NCBI GenBank assembly: GCA_964196055.1
Contig: CAXMSF010000142.1
Location: 1-5,298, forward strand
Reading direction: 5' to 3'
Length of the DNA: 5,298 nucleotides
Source: JAFDEI01 sp964196055
GTDB lineage: Bacteria > Myxococcota_A > UBA9160 > SMWR01
Positions 1 through 5,298 of the stretch are shown here, piece after piece. The notes below the pieces were generated by a model. It saw nothing but the letters and a program-made list of their open reading frames with translations. It was not told where the DNA came from and ran no database searches. Positions within the stretch are counted from its first letter, which is position 1. Each line of letters opens with the position of its first letter. Position numbers and translations under genes: made by a program.

Positions 1-1031
1 CGCGCGAGCGGCAGCCGCACGCGTCGGTGAGGCCAGGCTCGATCGCGCCCCCCCTGCGCGCGCAGCGTGGGCCCCGCAAAGAACTCGTAGGCGCACAAGC
101 AGCTCACCGGATTGCCGGGCAGCAGGAAGACGAAGCGCCCGTCGATTCGCCCGACGCCGGCCGGGCTCGAGGGCCGCATCGAAACGCCGTGGAAGTCGAG
201 CTCGCCGAGTTCGGCTACGAGGCGCGGTGCGTGGTCTTCGGTGCCGACCGAGCTGCCGCCCGAAACCAGCACGACATCCGCGTCGGCTGCCGCGAGCGCG
301 GCGCGCACCCGCTCGGGGTCGTCGGGCAGGATCTCGAAGGGAAGCACCTCGGCACCATCGCGCTCCGCGAGCGCGCGCAGCACCACCGAATTGCTGTCGA
401 CGATTCGCGGGCCCTCGGGGCGACTTCCCGCGGGCAGCAGCTCGTCGCCCGTGATCACGAGCCGAACGCGCGGCCTGCGCACGCAGGTCGGCTTCGCCAC
501 GCCGATCGACGCCAGCAGACCTGCATCCTGGGGTCGCAGCCTCCGGCCCGCGCGCAGCACCGTCTCGCCACGGCGAATGTCCTCCCCGATCGCGCCCACG
601 TGCTTCTTCGGCGCCACCGCATCCGACACCTCGACCCGGCCGCCCTGCTCGCTGCAGACCTCGGCCATCACCACCGCATCGGCACCGCTCGGCAATGGCG
701 CACCAGTCATGATCCGAACCGCCGATCCGCGTTCGAGCGTGCCGGCGTACGGCGCTCCCGGAAGCGACTGTCCGACGATCTCGAACTCGATCGGCGCGTA
801 TGCGGACGCGCCGAAGGTCTCTTCGCCCTTCACCGCATAGCCGTCCATCGCGGAGCGCGCAAAGCCCGGCACATCGACTTCGGCCGCGACGTCCACCGCG
901 AGCACCCGACCGACGCATTCGCCGAGCGCGACGGGCTCGGCGGCGAGGGCCCGCACCCGATCGCACAGGAAGGCCTCCACCTCCTCGACGTCGGTGCGCT
1001 CGGCAAAGCCCTTCATGCGAACGTCGCGCAT
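1..1031 (-). CDS. moeA: MoeA-type molybdopterin molybdotransferase, C-terminus cut by window edge
   Basis: MoeA inserts molybdate (or tungstate) into adenylylated molybdopterin in the cytoplasm, the last common step of Moco/Wco synthesis. My own translation of the minus strand is open from the ATG at 1031 to the edge (343 codons; the family is about 400, so roughly the last domain is missing). Family motifs appear in order: SAMDGYAV (residues 60-67, Asp63), RIMTGAPLPSGADAVVMAE (106-124), GEDIRRGETVL (149-159), TGDELLPAG (194-202), IVDSNS (210-215), SGGSSVGTEDHAP (257-269) and LLPGNPVSCLCAYEFF (303-318). The loop that is normally KPGKP reads RPSSP (286-290). The ATG at 1031 has a weak GGAAG four bases upstream; an ATG at 1016 is the alternative and has no ribosome site. 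The gene lies 84 nt downstream of the AOR gene, in the same frame as its stop, which fits cofactor supply for that enzyme. Family assignment is secure; preference for Mo or W is not known. Confidence 0.95.
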   Translation of the reverse strand, partial: MRDVRMKGFAERTDVEEVEAFLCDRVRALAAEPVALGECVGRVLAVDVAAEVDVPGFARSAMDGYAVKGEETFGASAYAPIEFEIVGQSLPGAPYAGTLERGSAVRIMTGAPLPSGADAVVMAEVCSEQGGRVEVSDAVAPKKHVGAIGEDIRRGETVLRAGRRLRPQDAGLLASIGVAKPTCVRRPRVRLVITGDELLPAGSRPEGPRIVDSNSVVLRALAERDGAEVLPFEILPDDPERVRAALAAADADVVLVSGGSSVGTEDHAPRLVAELGELDFHGVSMRPSSPAGVGRIDGRFVFLLPGNPVSCLCAYEFFAGPTLRAQGGRDRAWPHRRVRLPLA

Positions 1032-1050
1032 ATTGCTTCCGGAAAAGCGC

Positions 1051-1083
1051 GACGGGCAGGAAGGCCACGTCCCCCCGCCCGTC
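1051..1083 (-). terminator. Hairpin in the aor-moeA gap, possible partial terminator
   Basis: The arms GACGGGC (1083-1077) and GCCCGTC (1057-1051) are perfect 7-bp inverted repeats. In RNA the stem can extend inward through six more pairs if G-U pairs are allowed (G run against CCTTCCT), leaving a short loop. On the transcript strand four bases (GCGC) and then TTTT follow the stem. The U run is short and offset, so full termination is unlikely. A leaky terminator or an mRNA-stabilising 3' structure that keeps moeA expression below that of the enzyme gene is plausible. No folding program was run. Confidence 0.35.
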
Positions 1084-1115
1084 AGTAGGTGTCTCGGCTC
1101 AGTGGAACGTGCGAA

Positions 1116-2840
1116 TCAACCCGCTGCCGGCGTGGTGTAGAGTTCCTCACGCGCACCCGGGCGTTCGTACACCCGATCGACGAGTTCCTGCGATACGTCC
1201 CACACGAGGTTTGCGGGGCCGATCGGGTCGTCCTTGATGCACTGTGGCATCGGGTCGTCCTTCGTCCAGCCCGCACGTCGGTTGAACTCCCACTCATCCG
1301 CGAGGACCTGCCAGGCCTGTTCGCCGATTTGCTCGCGCGAGATCTCATCGCCGTAGAGCGCGGTGTAGAACTGGCGGATCAGGTCGAGCGTCGGTTGAAT
1401 GAACTGACAGAAGCCCGACGAGTCGCAGACGGCGTTCACCATCTGGACTTCCTGTGACTTCTGCACCCACTCCTCTTCGGGCAGGCCGGGGTTCACGATC
1501 AGCCCGGCGGTGTGGTCGCCGCCCATCGGGCCGGCCGCATAGGTGAGGCCCGTCGCCTTGAGGGGCCGCGGGTCCCACGCGGGCAACGCCTGGCCGCGCA
1601 CCGTCGGCACACGGTGGTGCTTGGTGAGCGCGCCCGTGGCGTCGGCGCCGTTCCCGATCGCGCTGCCGACCTCGCTGTTCGCGAGGATTTCGTCGAAGAG
1701 CTTCTTTGCGCCTTCGGCGTCGCCCCATTCGAGCTTGCCCGCGTCCATGTAGATCGAGATCGCCGCACCGGTCTCGATGGTGTCGAGGCCGATTTCGTCG
1801 CACAGTCGATCGAGGTCGGCGACGTCCTCCCAGCTCTGGATCGCACAGCTCGAACCGAGCAATGTCAGCGTCTCGAACTCGAGCGCCGATGTCTTGTAGT
1901 TGCCGTCGGCGTCGTGAACGATATTGCTGCATTGCACGATGCAACCCGTGAGGCAATTGTGCATGCCCCCGCCGCGGGTCTCGAAACTCTCGATGATGTT
2001 CATGCCATCGAGGGTTTGGATGTCGGGCGACTGACCTTCGGTTCGATTCTTGTACGGGAAGGTGTTCAACATGTTCGCCACGGTGGCGATCGTCGACGTG
2101 CCGGTCTTGAACATCTGCGGCCCGGCCAGATATTCCTTCGAATATGACTTGACCAGTGCAGTGAAGGCCTTCTTGTCGGCCGGTTGCCGCGCCTTCGCGT
2201 TGCCGGGCTCGATCGAAACGTACTTGAGGCCCTTGCTCCCCATTACCGCGCCCAGTCCGCCACGCGCCGCATGGCGTGCCGGTCGGCGGGCGTCCTGGTC
2301 GGTGCACGCGACCGAAGCTCCCTTCATCTCGAGTTCACCCGCGGGCCCGATCGAGATGAACGAGGCGTCCGCACTGTAGCTCTGCGCGAGGTAGTCGATC
2401 AGCGCGTAGTTGGTCTTCATCTTCGCGCCCGCGTTCTCGACGATCTCTGCCCCGTCGGCGGTCACGTCGAGCCCGTAGGTCTTCTCCGAGTCGGACGGCT
2501 TGCCCGTGACCACGATCGCGCGGTAGCCGAGCTTCATCAGGTGCTGGCCGGGCTCGCCGCCCGCATTCGCTTCCTTGATGCCGTTCGTGAGCGGGCTCTT
2601 GCCGCCGATCGAGATCCGGCCCGAGGTCGGTGCCGCGGTTCCGCCGAGCACGCCGGGCGCCATCACGAGCACGTTGCCGTCGCCGAGCGGATCGCATTCG
2701 GGATCGCACTCCGCGAGCAGGATCTTGGCCGACAGCCCACGACCACCGAGGAGTTTCCAATCGTCCGGAAAGGGTTCGATATTCACCGTCTGGTTGGTCA
2801 TGTCGACCCGGATGAGTCGATCGCCGCTCGGTCCGCTCAT
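1116..2840 (-). CDS. Aldehyde:ferredoxin oxidoreductase (AOR) family tungsto/molybdopterin enzyme
   Basis: A 574-residue cytoplasmic oxidoreductase of the AOR family (characterised members are about 600 residues). These enzymes oxidise aldehydes, or do related low-potential chemistry, at a bis-pterin tungsten site and pass electrons through a 4Fe-4S cluster to ferredoxin. N-terminal pterin-binding hallmarks are LLGGRGLSAKILL (30-42), SGRISIGGKSPLTNGIKEANAGG (73-95) and RGGLGAVMGSKGLK (193-206). The first three cluster cysteines are C296, C300 and C304 in HNCLTGCIVQCSN, and the fourth is C478 in DSSGFC (473-478), matching the family DxxGLC motif. Cys spacing is x3,x3 rather than the x2,x3 of Pyrococcus AOR. 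There is no signal peptide or membrane segment. The ATG at 2840 is supported by a very strong ribosome site. It lies between a MoaD-like and a MoeA gene, as expected for a pterin-cofactor enzyme. The substrate and subfamily (aldehyde, glyceraldehyde-3-phosphate, BamB-like or YdhV-like) cannot be decided from sequence alone. Confidence 0.95.
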   Translation of the reverse strand: MSGPSGDRLIRVDMTNQTVNIEPFPDDWKLLGGRGLSAKILLAECDPECDPLGDGNVLVMAPGVLGGTAAPTSGRISIGGKSPLTNGIKEANAGGEPGQHLMKLGYRAIVVTGKPSDSEKTYGLDVTADGAEIVENAGAKMKTNYALIDYLAQSYSADASFISIGPAGELEMKGASVACTDQDARRPARHAARGGLGAVMGSKGLKYVSIEPGNAKARQPADKKAFTALVKSYSKEYLAGPQMFKTGTSTIATVANMLNTFPYKNRTEGQSPDIQTLDGMNIIESFETRGGGMHNCLTGCIVQCSNIVHDADGNYKTSALEFETLTLLGSSCAIQSWEDVADLDRLCDEIGLDTIETGAAISIYMDAGKLEWGDAEGAKKLFDEILANSEVGSAIGNGADATGALTKHHRVPTVRGQALPAWDPRPLKATGLTYAAGPMGGDHTAGLIVNPGLPEEEWVQKSQEVQMVNAVCDSSGFCQFIQPTLDLIRQFYTALYGDEISREQIGEQAWQVLADEWEFNRRAGWTKDDPMPQCIKDDPIGPANLVWDVSQELVDRVYERPGAREELYTTPAAG

Positions 2841-2844
2841 GGAA

Positions 2845-2852
2845 TCCTCCTT
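2845..2852 (-). promoter_or_regulatory. Strong ribosome binding site of the AOR gene
   Basis: AAGGAGGA is read on the minus strand, with the GGAGG core five bases before the ATG at 2840. It is close to the ideal anti-16S complement and the strongest such site in the window. It fixes the AOR start and suggests high translation compared with moeA, whose site is weak. Confidence 0.8.
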
Positions 2853-2910
2853 CGGTCAGGCACCCGGAATCGGGGCCGGGATCATAACAGAGCCGCTATC
2901 TGCGCGAGGG

Positions 2911-3180
2911 CTACCCCCCGGCGATCGCAGCCAGAACCTCGACTTCGTCGTCGGCGCCGACGCTCGTGTCGGCCTCGCCGCGGCCGATTTCTTCACCGTT
3001 GATGAAGAGCGTGACGAAGGACTGAAGCTCGCCCGACGGGTCGAAGACCAGCTCGGCGAAACCCGGGTACTCGGCCTCGACGGCTTCGATACAGGCGCGG
3101 ACGCTTCCCCCCACGACGACGATCGCGGCCCTGCCCTGCGTGGGGCCGCGATACGGCGCGGGAATCTTGACTCGGGGCAT
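2911..3180 (-). CDS. MoaD/ThiS-family (CysO-like) ubiquitin-fold sulfur-carrier protein
   Basis: An 89-residue protein of the beta-grasp sulfur-carrier family ending in AAIAGG. The C-terminal Gly-Gly is adenylylated and converted to a thiocarboxylate by a MoeB/ThiF-type E1-like enzyme. MoaD carriers then supply sulfur to MoaE for the molybdopterin dithiolene. Seen in the sequence: N-terminal strand MPRVKIPAPYRGPTQGR, helix around VRACIEAVEAEYPGF (27-41), FVTLFINGEEI (55-65), then DDEVEVLAAIAGG (77-89). The layout 'IP...R..T.G' followed by 'FVN.(F/Y)VN.ED' resembles, from memory, mycobacterial CysO more than classical MoaD. The ATG at 3180 has GGAAGGAAG four bases upstream; an ATG at 3195 would have no site and would start inside a hairpin. 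The AOR gene begins 70 nt downstream, so pterin sulfuration is the likely role. Cysteine synthesis or protein modification remain possible. No MoaE or E1 partner is in the window. Confidence 0.88.
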   Translation of the reverse strand: MPRVKIPAPYRGPTQGRAAIVVVGGSVRACIEAVEAEYPGFAELVFDPSGELQSFVTLFINGEEIGRGEADTSVGADDEVEVLAAIAGG

Positions 3181-3184
3181 GCTG

Positions 3185-3193
3185 CTTCCTTCC
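3185..3193 (-). promoter_or_regulatory. Ribosome binding site of the MoaD-like gene
   Basis: GGAAGGAAG on the minus strand, four bases before the ATG at 3180. It decides this start over the in-frame ATG at 3195, which overlaps the foot of the hairpin and has no site of its own. Confidence 0.6.
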
Positions 3194-3194
3194 A

Positions 3195-3220
3195 TCGGCG
3201 GGCACTGCGGCGCCCGCCGA
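3195..3220 (-). other. GC-rich 9-bp hairpin between the protease and MoaD-like genes
   Basis: Perfect inverted arms TCGGCGGGC (3220-3212 on the transcript strand) and GCCCGCCGA (3203-3195) enclose an 8-base loop. The stem sits in the 55-nt gap and touches the MoaD-like ribosome site, which starts two bases after it. No T run follows on either strand, so a standard intrinsic terminator is unlikely. It could block exonucleases after the protease gene, weaken read-through, or modulate translation of the next gene. The role is inference; the repeat itself is plain in the sequence. Confidence 0.5.
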
Positions 3221-3235
3221 ACAATGTAGCGACCG

Positions 3236-4978
3236 CTAACGACGGACGGGGTTCGCGCCCAGGTCGCGGCCGCGAAACGGCGCCGTGACCGCGACCTTGA
3301 CTCGGGTGCCCGCCGCGAGCGCTTCATCGGTGCCGATGCGGTTGATCGCAGCGGTCAGCTTCGGTGACCAGGTGTTCCCGCTCCGGCGCGACAGCTGAGT
3401 CAGGTTCTCCCCGGCCGTACTCGTGACGAAGCGCAGACGCTCCTCCCGGATCTGCGCACGCTCGCGGTCGCGGAGAGGCTGCAGGCTACGCGCGACGTTC
3501 CGCATCGCGACCTCGGCCGCCTCCGTGCCGTCGGGCGGTGAAGCAGCGACCAGCCGAAGCACCCCGGTCGCGAGCGTGAACCAATGGAACTCGAGCCGAA
3601 CGCGCCCAGCCGGCGTATCGGCGATCGCGATTGCACGGTACGCGGGCAAGCCAGCCGAGCGCAGCCCTTCTCGGCTCTCGACCCGAACCTGCATCCTCGC
3701 GGCGAACTCCTCGAGAAAGATCCGGCCGGCTTCGTCGGGTGGGCCGGGCGGCCCCTGCCGCTCGAGCACGACCTGAGCGTGTCCGTCCGATGAAAGCGCG
3801 CCGACCGCACGTCGCGAGTGCAGCCGTTTCCAACCACGGGGCAGTCGCAAGGTGTAGCCGAGGTCGTGGTGGACGAATCGGTTGCCCTCGAAGATCCCGT
3901 CGGCGGGGTTCAGGCCAACCAGCAGGCCCTCGAGCCAGTCCATCGGCCTCGTTCCGGCACCCGCCGTCGCGTGAGACTTCGCGAGCGCCTCGGCGCGTGC
4001 CCTCGCGCGAGCGACGCGCTCGTGCGAGGAGGGGTGGCGGTCGAAGAAATCGGGCATCGACGCGGCCCGCACGCGCCGCACTCCATCGAGCCCGCGGAAC
4101 GCAGCGACGAGCGCCGAGGCATCGAAGCCCGCAGCCGCGGCATTCTGCTGGCCGAGTGCGTCCGCATCGGACTCGCTATCGGCCGCGAAACGACCGATCA
4201 ATGTCGCGCCTGCGGCGAAGCGGGCCGGCCCGCGCTTGCCGACGGCGGCCTGCATCATCGCGGAGCCGATACCGAGCGCTGCGAGCCCCGACGCAGCCAC
4301 CGGCAGATCCCCGATTTCGCCGTGCGCGAGTTCGTGGGCGATCAAGTTCGCGAGTTCCGCTTCGTTCGCCATCGATACGAGCAAGCCACGCGTGACGAAG
4401 ACGTAATCGCCCGAAACGCTGAAGACACTCGCATCCGGTTGGTCGACCACGTGAAACGAAGGATCGAGCATGCGAGCGGAAGCCGAACGCGCGACCGATC
4501 GCCCGATCCGAGCGACCTGCGCGGTGAGCGATGCGTCATCCACCAGGCCGAGTTCCGCGCGTACCTTGGCGAGTACGGGCGCCTCGCCCTCCGCTCCGGC
4601 GCTCGCACCGAAGATCGACCGCGCGGAATCCCGTTGGGCATCGCCCGCGCAGCCGATCGCCAGCAGGCCAATGACCCACCACGCAATCGATCGCGGGAGC
4701 CGCTGCTGCGCTTCGGCGCAGCCTGTGCGCCGATTCTCGCAGGATTCGAAGCGCCGAGGCGGCGGGGGGCCCTCGGGCCTCTGACGGAGCAGGCCGATGA
4801 GGGGCGGAGCAGCCATTCGACCGCAGCGATTACTCGACACGCGAAGCGCGCGAACGTTGCGGCCGGAAGCTCTCGAGGAGACTCGGGATCGGGCCGGTTT
4901 TCCGGATCGTCCTCCAGAATGGAGGCGGGCCTCACCGGACGTGTCACCCGAAAGACGTTCCTCTCGGACTCCGCTCAT
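3236..4978 (-). CDS. M48-family zinc metalloprotease, probable lipoprotein, with LysM-like C-terminal domain
   Basis: A 580-codon frame encoding a secreted M48 (HtpX/Ste24/BepA-like) peptidase. Zinc-site motifs are HELAH (215-219) and ESDAD (269-273, third-ligand Glu269), followed by the family HPSSHERV segment (315-322). A hydrophobic stretch SIAWWVIGLLAIGC (97-110) ends in a lipobox with Cys110 as the likely lipidated residue, so the mature protein should face the periplasm on a membrane. Residues about 365-505 form an unassigned mixed domain beginning GYTLRLPRGW. Residues about 514-565 (FVTSTAGENLTQLS...INRIG...GTRVKVAV) look like a LysM-like domain, as in some related periplasmic M48 proteins. 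Such proteases act in envelope protein quality control. The start is uncertain: the 109 residues before the lipobox Cys are Arg/Ser/Pro-rich and far too long for a signal peptide. ATG 4978 has GGGAG ten bases upstream; ATG 4816 is the only later ATG before the signal and has no clear site. Confidence 0.88.
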   Translation of the reverse strand: MSGVREERLSGDTSGEARLHSGGRSGKPARSRVSSRASGRNVRALRVSSNRCGRMAAPPLIGLLRQRPEGPPPPRRFESCENRRTGCAEAQQRLPRSIAWWVIGLLAIGCAGDAQRDSARSIFGASAGAEGEAPVLAKVRAELGLVDDASLTAQVARIGRSVARSASARMLDPSFHVVDQPDASVFSVSGDYVFVTRGLLVSMANEAELANLIAHELAHGEIGDLPVAASGLAALGIGSAMMQAAVGKRGPARFAAGATLIGRFAADSESDADALGQQNAAAAGFDASALVAAFRGLDGVRRVRAASMPDFFDRHPSSHERVARARARAEALAKSHATAGAGTRPMDWLEGLLVGLNPADGIFEGNRFVHHDLGYTLRLPRGWKRLHSRRAVGALSSDGHAQVVLERQGPPGPPDEAGRIFLEEFAARMQVRVESREGLRSAGLPAYRAIAIADTPAGRVRLEFHWFTLATGVLRLVAASPPDGTEAAEVAMRNVARSLQPLRDRERAQIREERLRFVTSTAGENLTQLSRRSGNTWSPKLTAAINRIGTDEALAAGTRVKVAVTAPFRGRDLGANPVRR

Positions 4979-5072
4979 ATTTTGGAAGCTCCCGGGTCCG
5001 AGAAAGCTCCCCGCGCCGAGATCCGCCGCGTCACGGACGACCTAGTCTCGTGCGACGTTGCGAATCTGTCTG

Positions 5073-5139
5073 CTCGCTCTCACCGACGCTTGATTGCGTA
5101 CGCTTCGGGCGGCGATTCGTCCGGGCCGATGAGAGCGAG
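5073..5139 (-). repeat. 10-bp inverted repeat in the presumed protease leader
   Basis: CTCGCTCTCA (5073-5082) and TGAGAGCGAG (5130-5139) are perfect reverse complements separated by 47 nt. In the minus-strand transcript they could close a long stem-loop in the leader, about 100-150 nt upstream of the first ATG. Function is unknown and chance cannot be excluded. Confidence 0.45.
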
Positions 5140-5150
5140 ACCTCGGTCTC
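5137..5150. repeat. Short dyad GAGACC-TC-GGTCTC
   Basis: Perfect 6-bp arms with a 2-bp centre, overlapping the right arm of the larger inverted repeat by three bases. It lies about 30 bp inside the predicted transcript start, where a repressor operator could sit. The spacing is too tight for an RNA hairpin without losing inner pairs. The assignment as an operator is a guess. Confidence 0.3.
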
Positions 5151-5180
5151 CCTGTCGCCGCAGATCCGCGCACTGAATTC

Positions 5181-5209
5181 ATTCTACGTCGCGAATCGAA
5201 GTCACTCAA
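5181..5209 (-). promoter_or_regulatory. Sigma70-like promoter reading toward the protease gene
   Basis: On the minus strand TTGAGT (5209-5204, four of six matches to TTGACA) and TAGAAT (5186-5181, five of six matches to TATAAT) are separated by exactly 17 bp. An A-rich stretch (ACATAAAAATT) lies directly upstream of the -35 box and could act as an UP-like element. Transcription would start near 5174, leaving a leader of about 200 nt before the ATG at 4978. The AT-rich island in an otherwise GC-rich window supports the call. It may drive all four genes. Confidence 0.5.
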
Positions 5210-5229
5210 TCGGAATTTTTATGTAGTGG

Positions 5230-5248
5230 ACCGGAAAATTTCTCCGGT
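5230..5248. promoter_or_regulatory. 19-bp imperfect palindrome upstream of the promoter, possible operator
   Basis: Arms ACCGGA (5230-5235) and TCCGGT (5243-5248) flank AAATTTC, itself nearly symmetrical. The element lies about 20 bp upstream of the -35 box, a typical place for an activator or other dimeric regulator. As a hairpin it lacks a following T run on either strand, so it is not a convincing terminator. No regulator is identified. Confidence 0.35.
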
Positions 5249-5298
5249 GTTCGAAGAAGGACCCAACGCGCCCACAGCTTGTGATCTAGACGATCTCC

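Larger units (their letters stand above)
4979..5298. other. 320-bp region without a recognisable gene, upstream of the protease
   Basis: No open frame here shows a recognisable protein. The minus-strand frame entering from the edge (5298 to a TGA at 5208-5206, 30 codons) resembles nothing I know. The frame of the protease is closed upstream by a TAG just beyond 5040. The right half, from about 5170, is clearly more AT-rich than the rest of the window, as expected for a promoter region. Contents that can be pointed to are a sigma70-like promoter reading left, a 19-bp palindrome upstream of it, and two inverted repeats in the presumed leader. The 8-mer AAGCTCCC occurs twice, at 4986-4993 and 5004-5011. 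Confidence 0.6.

Noticed and set aside
27..1088. Long plus-strand open frame of 353 codons
   Set aside because: It lies opposite MoeA, which has every family motif in order on the minus strand. The plus-strand protein is Arg/Ala/His-rich and matches nothing.
2863..2880. CCCGG-N8-CCGGG stem in the moaD-aor gap
   Set aside because: Only 5 bp in GC-rich DNA with no T run; too weak to call.
2881..2886. TATGAT on the minus strand in the moaD-aor gap as a -10 box for a separate AOR promoter
   Set aside because: The six bases 17 bp upstream (CCTCGC) bear no resemblance to a -35 box; one good hexamer is expected by chance.
4986..5011. Twice-repeated AAGCTCCC as regulatory direct repeats
   Set aside because: Eight bases and two copies only; one copy may simply carry the protease ribosome site. 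Not strong enough for a separate feature.
3818..5176. Long plus-strand open frame of 452 codons
   Set aside because: It lies opposite the M48 protease and its upstream region. It is Arg-rich without domain motifs, a typical shadow in GC-rich DNA.
5230..5248. Palindrome ACCGGA-N7-TCCGGT as an intrinsic terminator
   Set aside because: Only a 6-bp stem and no T run follows on either strand; an operator is a better reading.
5206..5298. Minus-strand open frame entering from the right edge, 30 codons to a TGA, as the end of an upstream gene
   Set aside because: Too short and not recognisable; another frame is also open over the same stretch and the DNA is AT-rich, so there is no coding signal to rely on.

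Overview
The window is GC-rich. All four genes I can support lie on the minus strand, so they are transcribed from right to left. In order of transcription they are: a secreted M48-family zinc metalloprotease that looks like a lipoprotein (4978 to 3236), a MoaD/ThiS-type sulfur-carrier protein ending in Gly-Gly (3180 to 2911), an aldehyde:ferredoxin oxidoreductase (AOR) family tungsto/molybdo-enzyme (2840 to 1116), and a MoeA-type molybdopterin molybdotransferase (1031 to beyond the left edge, C-terminus missing). Long open frames on the plus strand are GC-rich shadows of these genes.

The last three genes form a coherent set. The AOR enzyme needs a pterin-bound tungsten or molybdenum and a 4Fe-4S cluster. 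A MoaD-like carrier can deliver the dithiolene sulfur of the pterin, and MoeA inserts the metal oxyanion. Gaps are short (70 and 84 nt) and each gene has a usable ribosome binding site, so an operon is likely. The substrate of the AOR protein cannot be read from the sequence. No ferredoxin, FeS subunit, flavin subunit, MoaE or MoeB/ThiF gene is present in the window. The protease ends 55 nt before the MoaD-like gene and may be co-transcribed, but has no obvious functional link.

The noncoding DNA is structured. GC-rich hairpins lie in the protease-moaD gap and the aor-moeA gap; the latter is followed by a short T run on the transcript strand. The right end (4979-5298) has no recognisable gene. 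It holds a good sigma70-like promoter reading left, a 19-bp imperfect palindrome just upstream of it, and inverted repeats in the presumed leader.

Organism: high GC, a lipoprotein signal with lipobox and the AOR/MoaD/MoeA content suggest a Gram-negative bacterium, perhaps of the Deltaproteobacteria in the broad sense or a related uncultured phylum. This is inference from style and gene content only. I see no mobile element, CRISPR array, tRNA or rRNA. The most unusual points are a MoeA whose usual KPGKP metal-oxyanion loop reads RPSSP, a C-x3-C-x3-C cluster motif in the AOR protein, and a MoaD-like protein that looks closer to CysO-type carriers than to classical MoaD.
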